Shown piece after piece: positions 55,465 to 64,000 of a stretch of 64,000 nucleotides of DNA (positions are counted from its first letter, which is position 1; every line of letters begins with the position of its first letter). The translations under genes were made by a program, and so were the position numbers. The stretch covers positions 1,240,001 to 1,304,000 of the forward strand of contig NZ_AP023180.1 in assembly GCF_013426915.1 (NCBI RefSeq), in the 5' to 3' direction. The notes under the pieces were generated by a model. The model did not search any database. It had not been told where the DNA came from and saw only the letters and a program-made list of their open reading frames with translations. This stretch comes from Paraburkholderia sp. PGU19. Lineage in GTDB: Bacteria > Pseudomonadota > Gammaproteobacteria > Burkholderiales > Burkholderiaceae.

Positions 55465-55480
55465 GGTATGTGATATATCT
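55465..55480 (+). promoter_or_regulatory. Candidate GntR operator, frc side
   Basis: GGTATGTGATATATC, identical over 15 bases to the reverse complement at 55631-55645, and similar to the site at 58859. It lies about 55 bp upstream of the frc start. Confidence 0.6.
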
Positions 55481-55626
55481 AATCGCTGCAAGCGCTTTCA
55501 CCTCCGTAAGCAGAACCGATGAGAATCGCCTAAAGCCTTACAACACAAGGCGAAGAGGCGAACTTTCGCATTAAGAGCCCGCTTCACAAAGGGAAAACCC
55601 CGATCCATTTATCTGCTTGAGCATAT

Positions 55627-55645
55627 CTGATATATCACATACCAT
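55627..55645 (-). promoter_or_regulatory. Candidate GntR operator, sucC side
   Basis: Reads GGTATGTGATATATCAGA on the minus strand. It is placed about 75 bp upstream of the sucC-like start, in opposite orientation to the frc-side site. Confidence 0.6.
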
Positions 55646-55716
55646 ATTTCTACCCTGAGCCGACCGCCCTATCAATTGACGCCTCCGAGCGTCGAATCCA
55701 CTCAGCGAGGAGACAG

Positions 55717-56928
55717 GTGAACATTCACGAATATCAGGCGAAGGAACTGCTGAAGGGCTATGGCGTCGCCGTGCCGAATGGGCGCGTCGCGTTCACGCCG
55801 CAGGAGGCCGAGGACGCGGCGCTCGCGCTCGGCGGCTCGGTGTGGGTCGTGAAATCGCAGATTCATGCGGGCGGGCGCGGCGCAGGCCGTTTCGCCGACG
55901 ATCCGAACGGCAAAGGCGGCGTGCGCGTCGTCAAGTCGGTCAGCGATGTCGGTCTGAACGCGGCGCAGATGTTGTCGCACGTGCTCGTCACGAAGCAGAC
56001 GGGGCCGGTGGGACGCGAAGTGAAGCGCGTCTATATCGAGGAAGGCTGCGCGATCGAACGCGAGCTGTACCTCGGCATGCTGATCGACCGCAGCACGTCG
56101 CGCATCACGGTGATGGCGTCGACGGAAGGCGGCATGGAGATCGAAGAAGTCGCCGCGCGCACGCCCGAGAAGATCCTGAAAGTCGCGATCGATCCTGCGA
56201 CGGGTCTGCAACCGTTCCACGCGCGCCAGATTGCGTTCGGCCTCGGGCTGACGGGCAAGCAGATCAAGTCGGCGGCGCAGTTCATCGCCAACGCGTATCG
56301 CGCGTTCGTCGAACTGGATGCGTCGATTGTCGAGATCAACCCGCTCGTCGTCACGCAGCAAGGCGACGTGATCGCGCTCGACGCGAAGATCAATTTCGAC
56401 GATAACGCCCTGTTCCGCCATCCGTCCATTGAAGCGCTGCGCGACGAAGCGGAAGAAGACGCCGCCGAACTGGAAGCCGCCAAGCATGGCCTCAACTATG
56501 TGACGCTCGACGGCAACATCGGCTGCATGGTGAACGGCGCGGGCCTCGCCATGGCGACGATGGACATCATCAAGCTCTATGGCGGCGAGCCGGCGAACTT
56601 TCTCGATGTGGGCGGCGGCGCGACCAAAGAACGCGTCGCGACCGCGTTCCGCCTGATTCTGCGCGATCCCAAAGTGGAAGGGATTCTGGTCAACATCTTT
56701 GGCGGCATCATGCGTTGCGACGTGATTGCCGAAGGCGTCGTCAGCGCCGCGCGCGAAGTGGACTTACGCGTGCCGCTCGTCGTGCGGCTGGAAGGCACGA
56801 ACGTCGAACTCGGCAAGCAGATTCTGCGCGACTCGGGGCTGCCGATTCTCTCGGCCGATCATCTCGCCGACGCGGCGAGCAAGGTCGTCGCCGCAGTGAA
56901 GGAAAACAACGCGACGGAGGCGAACTGA
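55717..56928 (+). CDS. sucC: Succinate/malate-CoA ligase beta subunit-like
   Basis: 403 residues from a GTG with GAGGAG before it. The ATP-grasp domain begins [37 protein letters not shown] shows an insertion (AGRFADDPN) in the ATP-binding loop relative to the usual GGRGKGGG. The C-terminal [12 protein letters not shown] and [15 protein letters not shown] are standard. Together with the next gene it forms an ATP-dependent acid:CoA ligase. In this cluster it may supply succinyl-CoA or another CoA ester for the transferase. A housekeeping SucCD presumably exists elsewhere. Confidence 0.85.
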   Translation: MNIHEYQAKELLKGYGVAVPNGRVAFTPQEAEDAALALGGSVWVVKSQIHAGGRGAGRFADDPNGKGGVRVVKSVSDVGLNAAQMLSHVLVTKQTGPVGREVKRVYIEEGCAIERELYLGMLIDRSTSRITVMASTEGGMEIEEVAARTPEKILKVAIDPATGLQPFHARQIAFGLGLTGKQIKSAAQFIANAYRAFVELDASIVEINPLVVTQQGDVIALDAKINFDDNALFRHPSIEALRDEAEEDAAELEAAKHGLNYVTLDGNIGCMVNGAGLAMATMDIIKLYGGEPANFLDVGGGATKERVATAFRLILRDPKVEGILVNIFGGIMRCDVIAEGVVSAAREVDLRVPLVVRLEGTNVELGKQILRDSGLPILSADHLADAASKVVAAVKENNATEAN

Positions 56929-56929
56929 C

Positions 56930-57805
56930 ATGGCCGTACTGATCGATCGCAACACGAAAGTGATTTGCCAGGGCTTCACGGGATCGCAAGGCACGTTTCA
57001 CTCCGAGCAGGCCCTCGCCTACGGCACGCAGATGGTCGGCGGCGTCACGCCCGGCAAGGGCGGCGCGGCGCATCTCGGGCTGCCCGTGTTCGACACCGTC
57101 GCCGACGCCGTCGATGCAACGGGCGCGAACGCATCCGTGATCTACGTGCCGCCGCCCATGGCCGCCGACGCGATTCTCGAAGCCGTCGATGCGGAGATTC
57201 CCCTCGTCGTCTGTATCACCGAGGGCATTCCCGTGATCGACATGGTGCGCGTGAAGCGCGCGCTCGCAGGGTCGCCGACGCGCCTGATCGGGCCGAACTG
57301 TCCGGGCGTCATCACGCCGGGCCAGTGCAAGATCGGCATCATGCCGGGGCATATTCACCGTCCGGGCAAGATCGGCGTGGTGTCGCGCTCCGGCACGCTG
57401 ACCTACGAAGCCGTCGCGCAAACCACGGCGGCGGGCCTCGGGCAGACGACCTGCATCGGCATCGGCGGCGATCCCGTCAACGGCACGAACTTCATCGATT
57501 GCCTGGAGATGTTCCTCGCCGATGACGACACGCAAGGCATCATCATGATCGGCGAGATCGGCGGCTCGGCTGAAGAGGACGCGGCGCAGTTTCTGAAGGA
57601 TTCGGGCTCGAAGAAGCCGGTGGTTGGTTTCATCGCCGGCACGAGCGCGCCGCCCGGACGCCGGATGGGGCACGCGGGCGCGATCATCTCGGGCGGCAAG
57701 GGCACGGCGGGCGCGAAGATCGACGCAATGCGCTCGGCGGGCATTCACGTCGCGCAATCTCCCGCAGCGCTCGGCGAGACGATGCTCAAGGCCATGCAGT
57801 CATGA
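56930..57805 (+). CDS. sucD: Succinate/malate-CoA ligase alpha subunit-like
   Basis: 291 residues, starting one base after the beta stop. [20 protein letters not shown] (CoA-binding), [19 protein letters not shown] (shown in parts) and the phosphohistidine motif [14 protein letters not shown] (about residue 245) match SucD. It carries the phosphohistidine intermediate. A leftward-directed terminator for the next gene lies between it and gntR. Confidence 0.9.
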   Translation: MAVLIDRNTKVICQGFTGSQGTFHSEQALAYGTQMVGGVTPGKGGAAHLGLPVFDTVADAVDATGANASVIYVPPPMAADAILEAVDAEIPLVVCITEGIPVIDMVRVKRALAGSPTRLIGPNCPGVITPGQCKIGIMPGHIHRPGKIGVVSRSGTLTYEAVAQTTAAGLGQTTCIGIGGDPVNGTNFIDCLEMFLADDDTQGIIMIGEIGGSAEEDAAQFLKDSGSKKPVVGFIAGTSAPPGRRMGHAGAIISGGKGTAGAKIDAMRSAGIHVAQSPAALGETMLKAMQS

Positions 57806-57809
57806 TGTG

Positions 57810-57842
57810 AAAAAGGCCAGCGGACTGTTGGTTTCGCTGGCC
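57810..57842 (-). terminator. Intrinsic terminator of the GntR gene
   Basis: On the minus strand GGCCAGCG pairs with CGCTGGCC around a 12-base loop and is followed by five T. It may also slow transcripts coming from sucD. Confidence 0.8.
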
Positions 57843-57866
57843 TCTGGATACATCGAGCAGCAACGC

Positions 57867-58568
57867 TCAGTCCAGAAAATCGCAATTCGCTTCGACGAAA
57901 GCCGCCAGTCCAAGCGAGTGATCGCGCACGAGGCGCTCCGCGAGTTCGGTGTCGCGCTTTTCCAGTGCCTCGATGATGCGCAAGTGATCGACGATCGAGC
58001 GCGACGCGCGGTCGCTCTGCGAAATCGTCATGCGGCGAATCGCGCGCACGTGGATAAAGATGTTCTTGATCGTGTCGAGAATGATCTGCGACTTCGACAG
58101 TTCGACGATGGACTGATGGAACGCGATGTTCGCATTCGAATACTCGGCGATATGTTCGGCCGGCGTCGAATCGCGGAACTGATCGAACATGTGCCGCAGC
58201 CGAGCGATCTCTTCGTCCGTTACGTGCTGCGTGGCGAGACGCGCGGCCATGCTTTCCAGCGCGGCCCACATCTGGATCATCTCGACGATCTCACGCTTGC
58301 TCTTGCGCACAATATAGATGCCGCGCCTCGGCACCATGCGCAGAAAACCTTCCTGCTCCAACAGCGTCATCGCCTCGCGCACGGGCGTGCGGCTCACGCC
58401 CAGTGATTCGCTCAGCGCCCGCTCGTCGAGGCGAATCTCTTCGCTCGACGCGTAAATGTCGGCATCCGCGATGGCCTGACGCAATAAAGCGTAGGCCTGA
58501 TCGCGGAGGCTGGCGCTGTTGCCGATGGGCTGCAGCGCCAGAGGCAGGTTCAGTGCGGGTGTGGACAC
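57867..58568 (-). CDS. GntR-family regulator, FadR/FCD subfamily
   Basis: 233 residues. The winged HTH reads LDERALSESLGVSRTPVREAMTLLEQEG, in parts: ESLGVSRTPVREAMTLLE. The C-terminal FCD domain has the metal histidines in NIAFHQSIVELS and later segments. It is encoded next to sucCD and downstream of a small membrane-protein gene. Three copies of a similar palindromic sequence near frc, sucC and its own upstream region suggest it regulates all three, probably in response to an organic acid. Confidence 0.92.
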   Translation of the reverse strand: MSTPALNLPLALQPIGNSASLRDQAYALLRQAIADADIYASSEEIRLDERALSESLGVSRTPVREAMTLLEQEGFLRMVPRRGIYIVRKSKREIVEMIQMWAALESMAARLATQHVTDEEIARLRHMFDQFRDSTPAEHIAEYSNANIAFHQSIVELSKSQIILDTIKNIFIHVRAIRRMTISQSDRASRSIVDHLRIIEALEKRDTELAERLVRDHSLGLAAFVEANCDFLD

Positions 58569-58571
58569 TGC

Positions 58572-58787
58572 TTAGTTCGACGAGCCGACCGCGTTCATCG
58601 CGGCTTCGACACGCGCGCGGTACGGCGTGGCTTCACGCACCGTGGCTGCTTCGAGACCGGCGAAACGGCCATGCTGCGATGCCAGTTCGGCGACATGCTG
58701 CGGAATCCACCTGGTCAGCAGCACGGTTGCGGCCGAACCCAGTCCCACGACAGCCACGGCGAAGAATGCAAGCGACACGAAATCCAT
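58572..58787 (-). CDS. Small single-span membrane protein (71 residues)
   Basis: MDFVSLAFFAVAVVGLGSAA gives one N-terminal membrane helix, followed by a helical soluble tail (IPQHVAELASQHGRFAGLEA). GGGAG lies upstream. The stop is three bases before the gntR start, so the two form an operon. Function unknown. Confidence 0.7.
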   Translation of the reverse strand: MDFVSLAFFAVAVVGLGSAATVLLTRWIPQHVAELASQHGRFAGLEAATVREATPYRARVEAAMNAVGSSN

Positions 58788-58858
58788 TTGCTGCTCCCGT
58801 TATTGAGTGATTCGATGACTCAATCATATGCTGCGTCGCGGAAAAAATCAAGTATGTT

Positions 58859-58877
58859 GTATGTGGTATATCAGATA
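58859..58877 (+). promoter_or_regulatory. Candidate GntR operator upstream of the gntR operon
   Basis: GTATGTGGTATATCAGATA; 18 of 19 bases match the site at 55627-55645 when read on the minus strand there. It lies 72 bp upstream of the small membrane protein gene, consistent with autoregulation. Confidence 0.55.
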
Positions 58878-59389
58878 CAGTTGTTCAGCGCTTGCAACAA
58901 TTCCAACGTAGCACGCCGGGCCCGGAACCGCGATGGCTGGCCGTCCCAGCCGATACTGTGCTGTTTTCATTCGCTGCAAACTGTACTTCTAGAAGCGGTT
59001 GTCAGTACCAAAACGGCGTCCAACGCTGTTCCAAAAAACCACACGCGAGCCTTTCTATGTGCATACGCAGCAACTGACACGCCCAAATCGATTCCGCCCC
59101 GAAATGAATACGGGCGACTGGCGCGTCACGCCGTCACCTGCGGCAGCATGTCGCTTGAAATCGCTGTATCCCGCTGCGCACAACGGTTCCAGCGATTTCC
59201 ATATGCATTTAATTCTCATATTGCCAAGCTGATCGCGGGCACCTATCGTCTCGCCATTGCCGAATTTGGCCTCCAGGTAGCACGTTTCTAAATATGTTGC
59301 AGCCCAGCATATCTCCTGAAATTTGCGCGACCTCAAGTTTCGGCAATTGCAACCGATAACCAGACGTTTAGCCCGATTGGAGACCGACC
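58878..59389. other. Intergenic region upstream of the second OFA transporter
   Basis: About 500 bases of lower GC content. Open frames here lack a ribosome site and consistent codon use. GGAGACCGACC precedes the transporter ATG. Confidence 0.4.
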
Positions 59390-60793
59390 ATGAGCAGCAT
59401 CACTGAGCCCGGCGGTAACGCCAGCTCGCCATCATTCTTTTCAAAACAGGCAACGATCGCCCAACCTGGCTTTTCCCGCTGGATGGTGCCGCCTGCCGCC
59501 CTCGCCGTGCACCTGTGCATCGGCCAGGCCTATGCTTTCTCCGTGTTCAACGGGCCGCTCACCAAAGTCATCGGCATCACGCAGTCCGCGCCGGATGACT
59601 GGTCGCTGACCACGCTCGGCTGGATCTTCTCGCTCGCGATCGTCTGCCTCGGCTTGTCGGCGGCCTTTGCCGGCAAGTGGCTCGAAAAAGTCGGCCCGCG
59701 CCGCACGATGTTCACGGCCGCGTGCTGCTTCGGCGGCGGCTTCATCGTCTCGGCGATCGGCGTGTGGACGCACCAGATTGCGCTGCTGTATCTCGGCTAT
59801 GGCGTGATCGGCGGAATCGGGCTCGGGCTCGGCTACGTATCGCCCGTATCGACGCTGATCCGCTGGTTCCCGGACCGTCGCGGCATGGCGACGGGCATGG
59901 CGATCATGGGCTTCGGCGGCGGCGCGATGATCGCCGCCCCGCTGTCCGTCGCGCTGATGAACCACTTCAAGAGCGCAACGAGCATCGGCGTGGCTGAAAC
60001 GTTCATCGTGCTGGGTATCGCGTACTTCATTTCGATGTCGATCGGCGCGCTCGCGATCCGCGTGCCGCCCGCCGACTGGAAGCCGGCCGGCTGGACGCCG
60101 CCCGCGACCACGACGCAGAAGATGATCACGCGCAACCACGTGCACATCGACCAGGCGCTGAAGACGCCTCAGTTCTATCTGATCTGGCTGGTGTTGTTCC
60201 TGAACGTGACGGCCGGCATCGGCATTCTCGGCCAGGCTTCCGTGATGATCCAGGAAAGCTTCAAGGACACGGTGAGCGCCGCTGCTGCTGCCGGCTTCGT
60301 CGGCCTGCTGTCGCTCTTCAACATGGGTGGCCGCTTCGTGTGGGCATCGGCGTCGGATTACGTGGGCCGCAAGAACACCTACTTCATCTTCTTCGCGCTG
60401 GGCGCCGTGCTGTACTGGCTCGTGCCGAGCTTCGCTTCGGCGGGCAACATCGCGATGTTCGTGCTGTGCTACTGCGTGATCCTGTCGATGTACGGCGGCG
60501 GCTTCTCGACCGTGCCCGCCTATCTCGCGGACATGTTCGGCACGGCATTCGTCGGCGGCATTCACGGGCGTCTGCTGACGGCTTGGGCGGCAGCGGGCGT
60601 CGCGGGCCCCGTGCTCGTCAACTACATCCGTGCCTATCAGGTCGCGCATGGCGTCGCGAAGGCGGACGCGTACACGATGACCGTGCACATCATGACCGTG
60701 CTGCTCGTGATCGGCTTCATCTGCAACCTGCTCGTCAAGCACGTGCACGACAGGCATCACATGACGGACGCGCAACTCGCGGCCGCCAAATAA
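59390..60793 (+). CDS. OFA-family MFS transporter (oxalate/formate-like, substrate uncertain)
   Basis: 467 residues, 12 membrane helices. RWMVPPAALAVHLCIGQAYAFSVF and IGGIGLGLGYVSPVSTLIRWFPDRRGMATG are typical of the OFA family branch that includes YhjX. Compared with OxlT at 50450-51790 it is more divergent, and the helix-11 region reads FGTAFVGGIHGRLL without the OxlT lysine. It is therefore probably not an oxalate:formate exchanger but a transporter for another carboxylate. It is followed by a 41-residue companion gene. Confidence 0.85.
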   Translation: MSSITEPGGNASSPSFFSKQATIAQPGFSRWMVPPAALAVHLCIGQAYAFSVFNGPLTKVIGITQSAPDDWSLTTLGWIFSLAIVCLGLSAAFAGKWLEKVGPRRTMFTAACCFGGGFIVSAIGVWTHQIALLYLGYGVIGGIGLGLGYVSPVSTLIRWFPDRRGMATGMAIMGFGGGAMIAAPLSVALMNHFKSATSIGVAETFIVLGIAYFISMSIGALAIRVPPADWKPAGWTPPATTTQKMITRNHVHIDQALKTPQFYLIWLVLFLNVTAGIGILGQASVMIQESFKDTVSAAAAAGFVGLLSLFNMGGRFVWASASDYVGRKNTYFIFFALGAVLYWLVPSFASAGNIAMFVLCYCVILSMYGGGFSTVPAYLADMFGTAFVGGIHGRLLTAWAAAGVAGPVLVNYIRAYQVAHGVAKADAYTMTVHIMTVLLVIGFICNLLVKHVHDRHHMTDAQLAAAK

Positions 60794-60815
60794 GGTCAGA
60801 CAAAGGAGAAACACA

Positions 60816-60941
60816 ATGTCGACGCAAACGCCTCATCCGACGAACAAGGGCCTGCTCGCCGTGTTCTGGGTGTATGTGCTGATTCCGCTGACGTGGGGCG
60901 TGGTGAACACGCTGCTGCAGGCGATGAAGCTGTTCGGCTGA
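60816..60941 (+). CDS. MFS transporter small subunit-like protein (41 residues)
   Basis: AAGGAG precedes the ATG, 22 bp after the transporter stop. The protein, MSTQTPHPTNKGLLAVFWVY and then VLIPLTWGVVNTLLQAMKLFG, has one membrane helix. Small single-span partners of this kind accompany many OFA transporters. A terminator follows. It is probably a subunit or stabiliser of the transporter. Confidence 0.8.
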   Translation: MSTQTPHPTNKGLLAVFWVYVLIPLTWGVVNTLLQAMKLFG

Positions 60942-60969
60942 GCCGATTTCAGCACCGCAGTTTGAAGAA

Positions 60970-60997
60970 GGCTGGGCATCGCTGCCCGGCCTTTTTT
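60970..60997 (+). terminator. Intrinsic terminator after the OFA transporter operon
   Basis: GGCTGGGCA pairs with TGCCCGGCC (one G-T pair) around TCGC, followed by six T. Confidence 0.92.
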
Positions 60998-61003
60998 ATT
61001 GCG

Positions 61004-62242
61004 CTAGCGCTTTAGCGCGTCCGCGGTCCCGGCGGGCGCAAGCTGCATCGGGAACGTGATCTCGAACGTCGTGCCGACGCCGCGCTGCGAGTCGAAGCGC
61101 AATTCACCGTCGAGCATCCGGGACAATTCCTTGACGATAGCGAGGCCGAGACCCGCGCCGGGCACGTCGTCGTCGTTGGCGCGCTCGAATTCCTTGAACA
61201 CGCGGTCGCGATCCGATGCACCGATGCCCACGCCCGTATCCGACACGCGCAGACACCATGCGTCGTTGCCGCGCGCCCTGATTTCCAGCGTCACCTCGCC
61301 CGCCTTCGTGTACTTCGACGCATTCGTCAGCAGATTGATCGCGATCTGCTTGAGCTTGAGGCGGTTCGACTGTACGGACGCCAGTTGCCCGTCGAACGAT
61401 GCATTCAGCTTGAGCCCTTTCTCGCGGATAGCAGGGCCGCATGAAGCGACCAGTTCCTCGAACAGCGCGTGCAGATCGACGGTTTCGACAGCGGCCTGAT
61501 TCGTGTCGCCGAGCACGACCGAATACTCGACCAGTTCATCGACCAGCACCTTCATGTCGGCGGCCTGCCGGTTCGCGAGCGCAAGCGCGGCCTCGGTTTT
61601 TGCCGGCGCGCGCGCGACGAGCTGCAACGCCATCGAAAACACATTGAGAAAATTTCGAAGATCGTGCACGACGCTGCGTGTGATCTGCATGCGCGACTCG
61701 TACAGTTCACCGACCAGCTTCTGCTTGAGAAGCAGTTCGTGGTTGGCGCGTTCGAGCCGCCCCGTATATTCGTCGATTTTGCGATCCCGTTCAGTGACGA
61801 CTTCACGTATCGACGTCAGCGTGACGAAGCTGACGGCCTCGTCGATGAAATAGCGTGCACGTTCTTCGTGACGCCGCGTAAAGGCGGGATGCGTCTCCGC
61901 GTACTGGACGACCGCGCCCATCAGCACCTGGCGGAACAGATCGAGTTCGCGCGCCAGTTCGTCGATGCGGTAGCCCTGCCTCCAGCGCATCTTGCCGTGC
62001 AGCTTCGCCTTGCGCTCGATTTCGGGCTCGACCTCTTCGAGGTCCTGCTGCTCGAGCGCGCTGCACATGGAATCGAGAATGTCGGGTACGTGGTCCGTCA
62101 ACTGCTCGTTGGTCAGACGGTCGGGTTCTGTCAGCTCGACATCGCTGAACACGGCCTTCAGCCAGCGTTCAGTCAGCTCGACCTCGTTATTGCGGACGTG
62201 CGCGGCGAATGCGCCGAGCGGTCGTGATTGCGTCGTGGCCAT
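61004..62242 (-). CDS. Sensor histidine kinase with RsbRD-type N-terminal domain
   Basis: 412 residues from MATTQSRPLGAFAAHVR. The N-terminal 150 residues are a helical RsbR-like sensor domain (LTERWLKAVFSDVELTEPDRL). The H-box is TRSVVHDLRNFLNVFSM (about 225), followed by N-box INLLTNASKYTKAG, G1 VSDTGVGIG and G2 GLGLAIVKEL. No membrane helix is seen, so it is cytoplasmic. No response regulator gene is adjacent. Confidence 0.9.
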   Translation of the reverse strand: MATTQSRPLGAFAAHVRNNEVELTERWLKAVFSDVELTEPDRLTNEQLTDHVPDILDSMCSALEQQDLEEVEPEIERKAKLHGKMRWRQGYRIDELARELDLFRQVLMGAVVQYAETHPAFTRRHEERARYFIDEAVSFVTLTSIREVVTERDRKIDEYTGRLERANHELLLKQKLVGELYESRMQITRSVVHDLRNFLNVFSMALQLVARAPAKTEAALALANRQAADMKVLVDELVEYSVVLGDTNQAAVETVDLHALFEELVASCGPAIREKGLKLNASFDGQLASVQSNRLKLKQIAINLLTNASKYTKAGEVTLEIRARGNDAWCLRVSDTGVGIGASDRDRVFKEFERANDDDVPGAGLGLAIVKELSRMLDGELRFDSQRGVGTTFEITFPMQLAPAGTADALKR

Positions 62243-62352
62243 GGTTGTCGCTCGCGTCTCGCTGAATGCGCCATGCTGCGATATCGAACGGCTGCGATGC
62301 GGTGTCCCGCAGCCTCTCCCATGTCGGCTTCGCGCCAACGACGTTCATCGTA

Positions 62353-63114
62353 CTACGACTTCAGGCGATAGCCCGTTTTGAATATCCACGCGATCACTGC
62401 AAGGAAGATGCAAAGAAACAGCGCGGTCATGCCGAGACTGATGCCGACGCTGACATCCGCCAGCCCGAAGAAGCTCCAGCGAAAGCCGCTGACCAGATAG
62501 ACGATGGGATTGAACAGCGTGACGATTTTCCACGCCGGCGGCAGCATCGCGACCGAGTAGAAACTGCCGCCGAGAAACGTCAGCGGCGTGATGATGAGCA
62601 GCGGCACGAGTTGCAGCTTCTCGAAGTTGTCGGCCCAGATACCAATGATGAAACCGAGCAGACTGAAGGTGACGGCCGTCAGCACCAGAAACGCGATCAT
62701 CCAGACGGGATGCTGCACCTGCAACGGCACGAACAGCCCCGCCGTGGCGAGAATGATCAGACCGAGAATGATCGACTTGGTCGCCGCCGCGCCGACATAG
62801 CTGATCACGATCTCCAGATACGACACGGGCGCGGACAGCAATTCGTAAATGGTGCCCGTGAAGCGCGGAAAATAGATACCGAACGACGCGTTGGAAATAC
62901 TCTGCGACAACAGCGACAGCATGATGAGCCCCGGCACGATGAACGAACCGTAGCTGATGCCCTCCACTTCGCGGATACGCGAGCCGATCGCCGAGCCGAA
63001 CACGATGAAATAGAGCGATGTCGAAATGACGGGCGCGATCACGCTTTGCATCAGCGTGCGCCCGGTGCGCGCCATTTCGAAGCGGTAGATTGCGCGGATG
63101 GCATGGATGTTCAT
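62353..63114 (-). CDS. ABC-2 type transporter permease
   Basis: 253 residues, six membrane helices; YadH-like. The stretch [19 protein letters not shown] and [17 protein letters not shown] are typical. Its start overlaps the stop of the ATPase gene by four bases, so the two form one exporter. Confidence 0.92.
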   Translation of the reverse strand: MNIHAIRAIYRFEMARTGRTLMQSVIAPVISTSLYFIVFGSAIGSRIREVEGISYGSFIVPGLIMLSLLSQSISNASFGIYFPRFTGTIYELLSAPVSYLEIVISYVGAAATKSIILGLIILATAGLFVPLQVQHPVWMIAFLVLTAVTFSLLGFIIGIWADNFEKLQLVPLLIITPLTFLGGSFYSVAMLPPAWKIVTLFNPIVYLVSGFRWSFFGLADVSVGISLGMTALFLCIFLAVIAWIFKTGYRLKS

Positions 63115-64000
63115 CGCACGCTCTCCTCTTGTTGTTGCTTATGCACGAGACTCACGAAGATGTCTTCGAGCGAGCTTTGTGTGGTGTGCAGGTCCTTGAA
63201 GCGGATACCCGCTTCGCTGAGGTCGTTGAGCAGCGCGACGATGCTGCTGCTCTTCTCGCGTTCGGCGTCGTACGTGTAGATCAGTTCGCCGTTGTCGTTC
63301 GCAAGCTCCAGCCCATAATCGGCCAGCGACGCCGGAACGCACGCGAGCGGCGTTTCGAGTTGCAGCGTCAACTGCTTCTTGCCGAGCTTGCGCATCAACT
63401 CCACTTTGTCTTCGACGAGCATGATCTGGCCGCCGTTGATCACACCGATGCGGTCAGCCATCTCTTCGGCTTCTTCGATGTAATGCGTGGTGAGGATGAT
63501 CGTCACGCCGTTCGCGCTCAACGAGCGCACCAGCTTCCACATATCGCGGCGCAGTTCGACGTCGACACCCGCCGTCGGCTCGTCGAGAAACAGGATGCGC
63601 GGCTCGTGCGACAACGCCTTGGCGATCAGCACACGCCGCTTCATGCCGCCCGACAACTGGATGATGCGGCTATTGCGCTTCTCCCACAGCGAGAGATCGC
63701 GCAGCACCTGTTCGATATGCGCCGGATTCTTCGGCTTGCCGAACAGGCCACGGCTGAACGAGACCGTCGCCCAGACGGTTTCGAAGGCATCGGTGGTCAA
63801 TTCCTGCGGCACCAGTCCGATCAGCGAACGCGCGGCGCGGTAGTCGGTGCGGATATCACGGCCGTCGACGGTCACGGTGCCTTCGCTCGCATTGACGATG
63901 CCGCAGATGATGCTGATGAGCGTGGTCTTGCCCGCGCCGTTCGGCCCGAGCAATGCAAAGATTTCGCCTTGGCGAATGGAGAGGTCGATACGCTTGAGGG
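63111..64000 (-). CDS. ABC transporter ATP-binding protein, N-terminus beyond the window
   Basis: About 297 residues visible; the frame is open at the right edge with [17 protein letters not shown] preceding Walker A (GPNGAGKTT), so the true start lies past 64000. Signature [15 protein letters not shown], Walker [13 protein letters not shown] and the H-loop LTTHY are intact. YadG-like; pairs with the permease. The C-terminal 70 residues extend past the core domain. Confidence 0.93.
   Translation of the reverse strand, partial: LKRIDLSIRQGEIFALLGPNGAGKTTLISIICGIVNASEGTVTVDGRDIRTDYRAARSLIGLVPQELTTDAFETVWATVSFSRGLFGKPKNPAHIEQVLRDLSLWEKRNSRIIQLSGGMKRRVLIAKALSHEPRILFLDEPTAGVDVELRRDMWKLVRSLSANGVTIILTTHYIEEAEEMADRIGVINGGQIMLVEDKVELMRKLGKKQLTLQLETPLACVPASLADYGLELANDNGELIYTYDAEREKSSSIVALLNDLSEAGIRFKDLHTTQSSLEDIFVSLVHKQQQEESVR

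Noticed and set aside
58671..59291. 206-codon plus-strand frame upstream of the OFA transporter
   Set aside because: Overlaps the small membrane protein on the other strand, has no ribosome site and mixed codon use.

Overview
This 64 kb window is high-GC DNA from a member of the Burkholderiales, most probably Paraburkholderia or a close relative. The assignment rests on gene content: DUF4148 and DUF2968 secreted proteins, an NfeD/stomatin pair, nitrile hydratase, an oxalate module and many LysR regulators. It also rests on the base composition and on a long palindromic intergenic element. No rRNA, tRNA, CRISPR array, transposase or phage gene was recognised. It reads as ordinary chromosomal or chromid DNA rich in catabolic operons.

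Layout. 1-2653: a three-subunit molybdenum hydroxylase (PaoABC-like, order 2Fe-2S, FAD, Mo), with the Mo subunit cut by the window edge. 2955-3199: decayed outer-membrane beta-barrel remnant. 3205-11320: valine/isobutyrate catabolic operon (acyl-CoA dehydrogenase, acyl-CoA synthetase, mmsA, mmsB, enoyl-CoA hydratase, 3-hydroxyisobutyryl-CoA hydrolase), split between mmsA and mmsB by a giant palindromic repeat, with a divergent AraC-type regulator at 11585-12661. 12711-15205: NfeD protease and stomatin operon. 15394-17419: DUF4148 protein and purine permease. 17425-18345: second copy of the giant palindrome. 18410-20357: MobA-like nucleotidyltransferase, PIG-L deacetylase, small Pro-rich protein. 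20382-22113: cobalt-type nitrile hydratase with activator. 22220-26754: Kup potassium transporter, divergent from an Nramp-related transporter whose long leader carries a 17-codon Pro/acidic ORF. 27011-34854: double-glycine peptide, NlpD-like lipoprotein, cupin, DUF2968, gnd, methyltransferase, PPOX flavoprotein, sirtuin. 35241-39260: SDR, amino-acid binding protein, D-amino-acid dehydrogenase, LysR. 39558-46087: polysaccharide deacetylase, YeaQ-type protein, DUF2252, M23 peptidase, two glycosyltransferases. 47876-60941: oxalate/organic-acid region with aldehyde dehydrogenase, two LysR genes, OxlT, formyl-CoA:oxalate CoA-transferase, a SucCD-like ligase pair, a GntR regulator, and a second OFA-family transporter with a 41-residue companion. 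61004-64000: RsbRD-type histidine kinase and an ABC-2 exporter, cut by the window end.

Most notable observations. (1) Two approximately 660-bp near-perfect palindromes whose arms covary within each copy. They are flanked by opposite strand biases: T for C on the plus strand to the left, A for G to the right. This is visible as opposite synonymous codon use in mmsB and mmsA and suggests cytosine deamination on resected 3' ends. (2) A MgtL-like leader peptide and hairpins ahead of an Nramp-related, probably Mg2+, transporter. (3) Three copies of a 15-19 bp operator linking frc, sucCD and gntR into one regulon. (4) A double-glycine-leader peptide with no dedicated exporter nearby.
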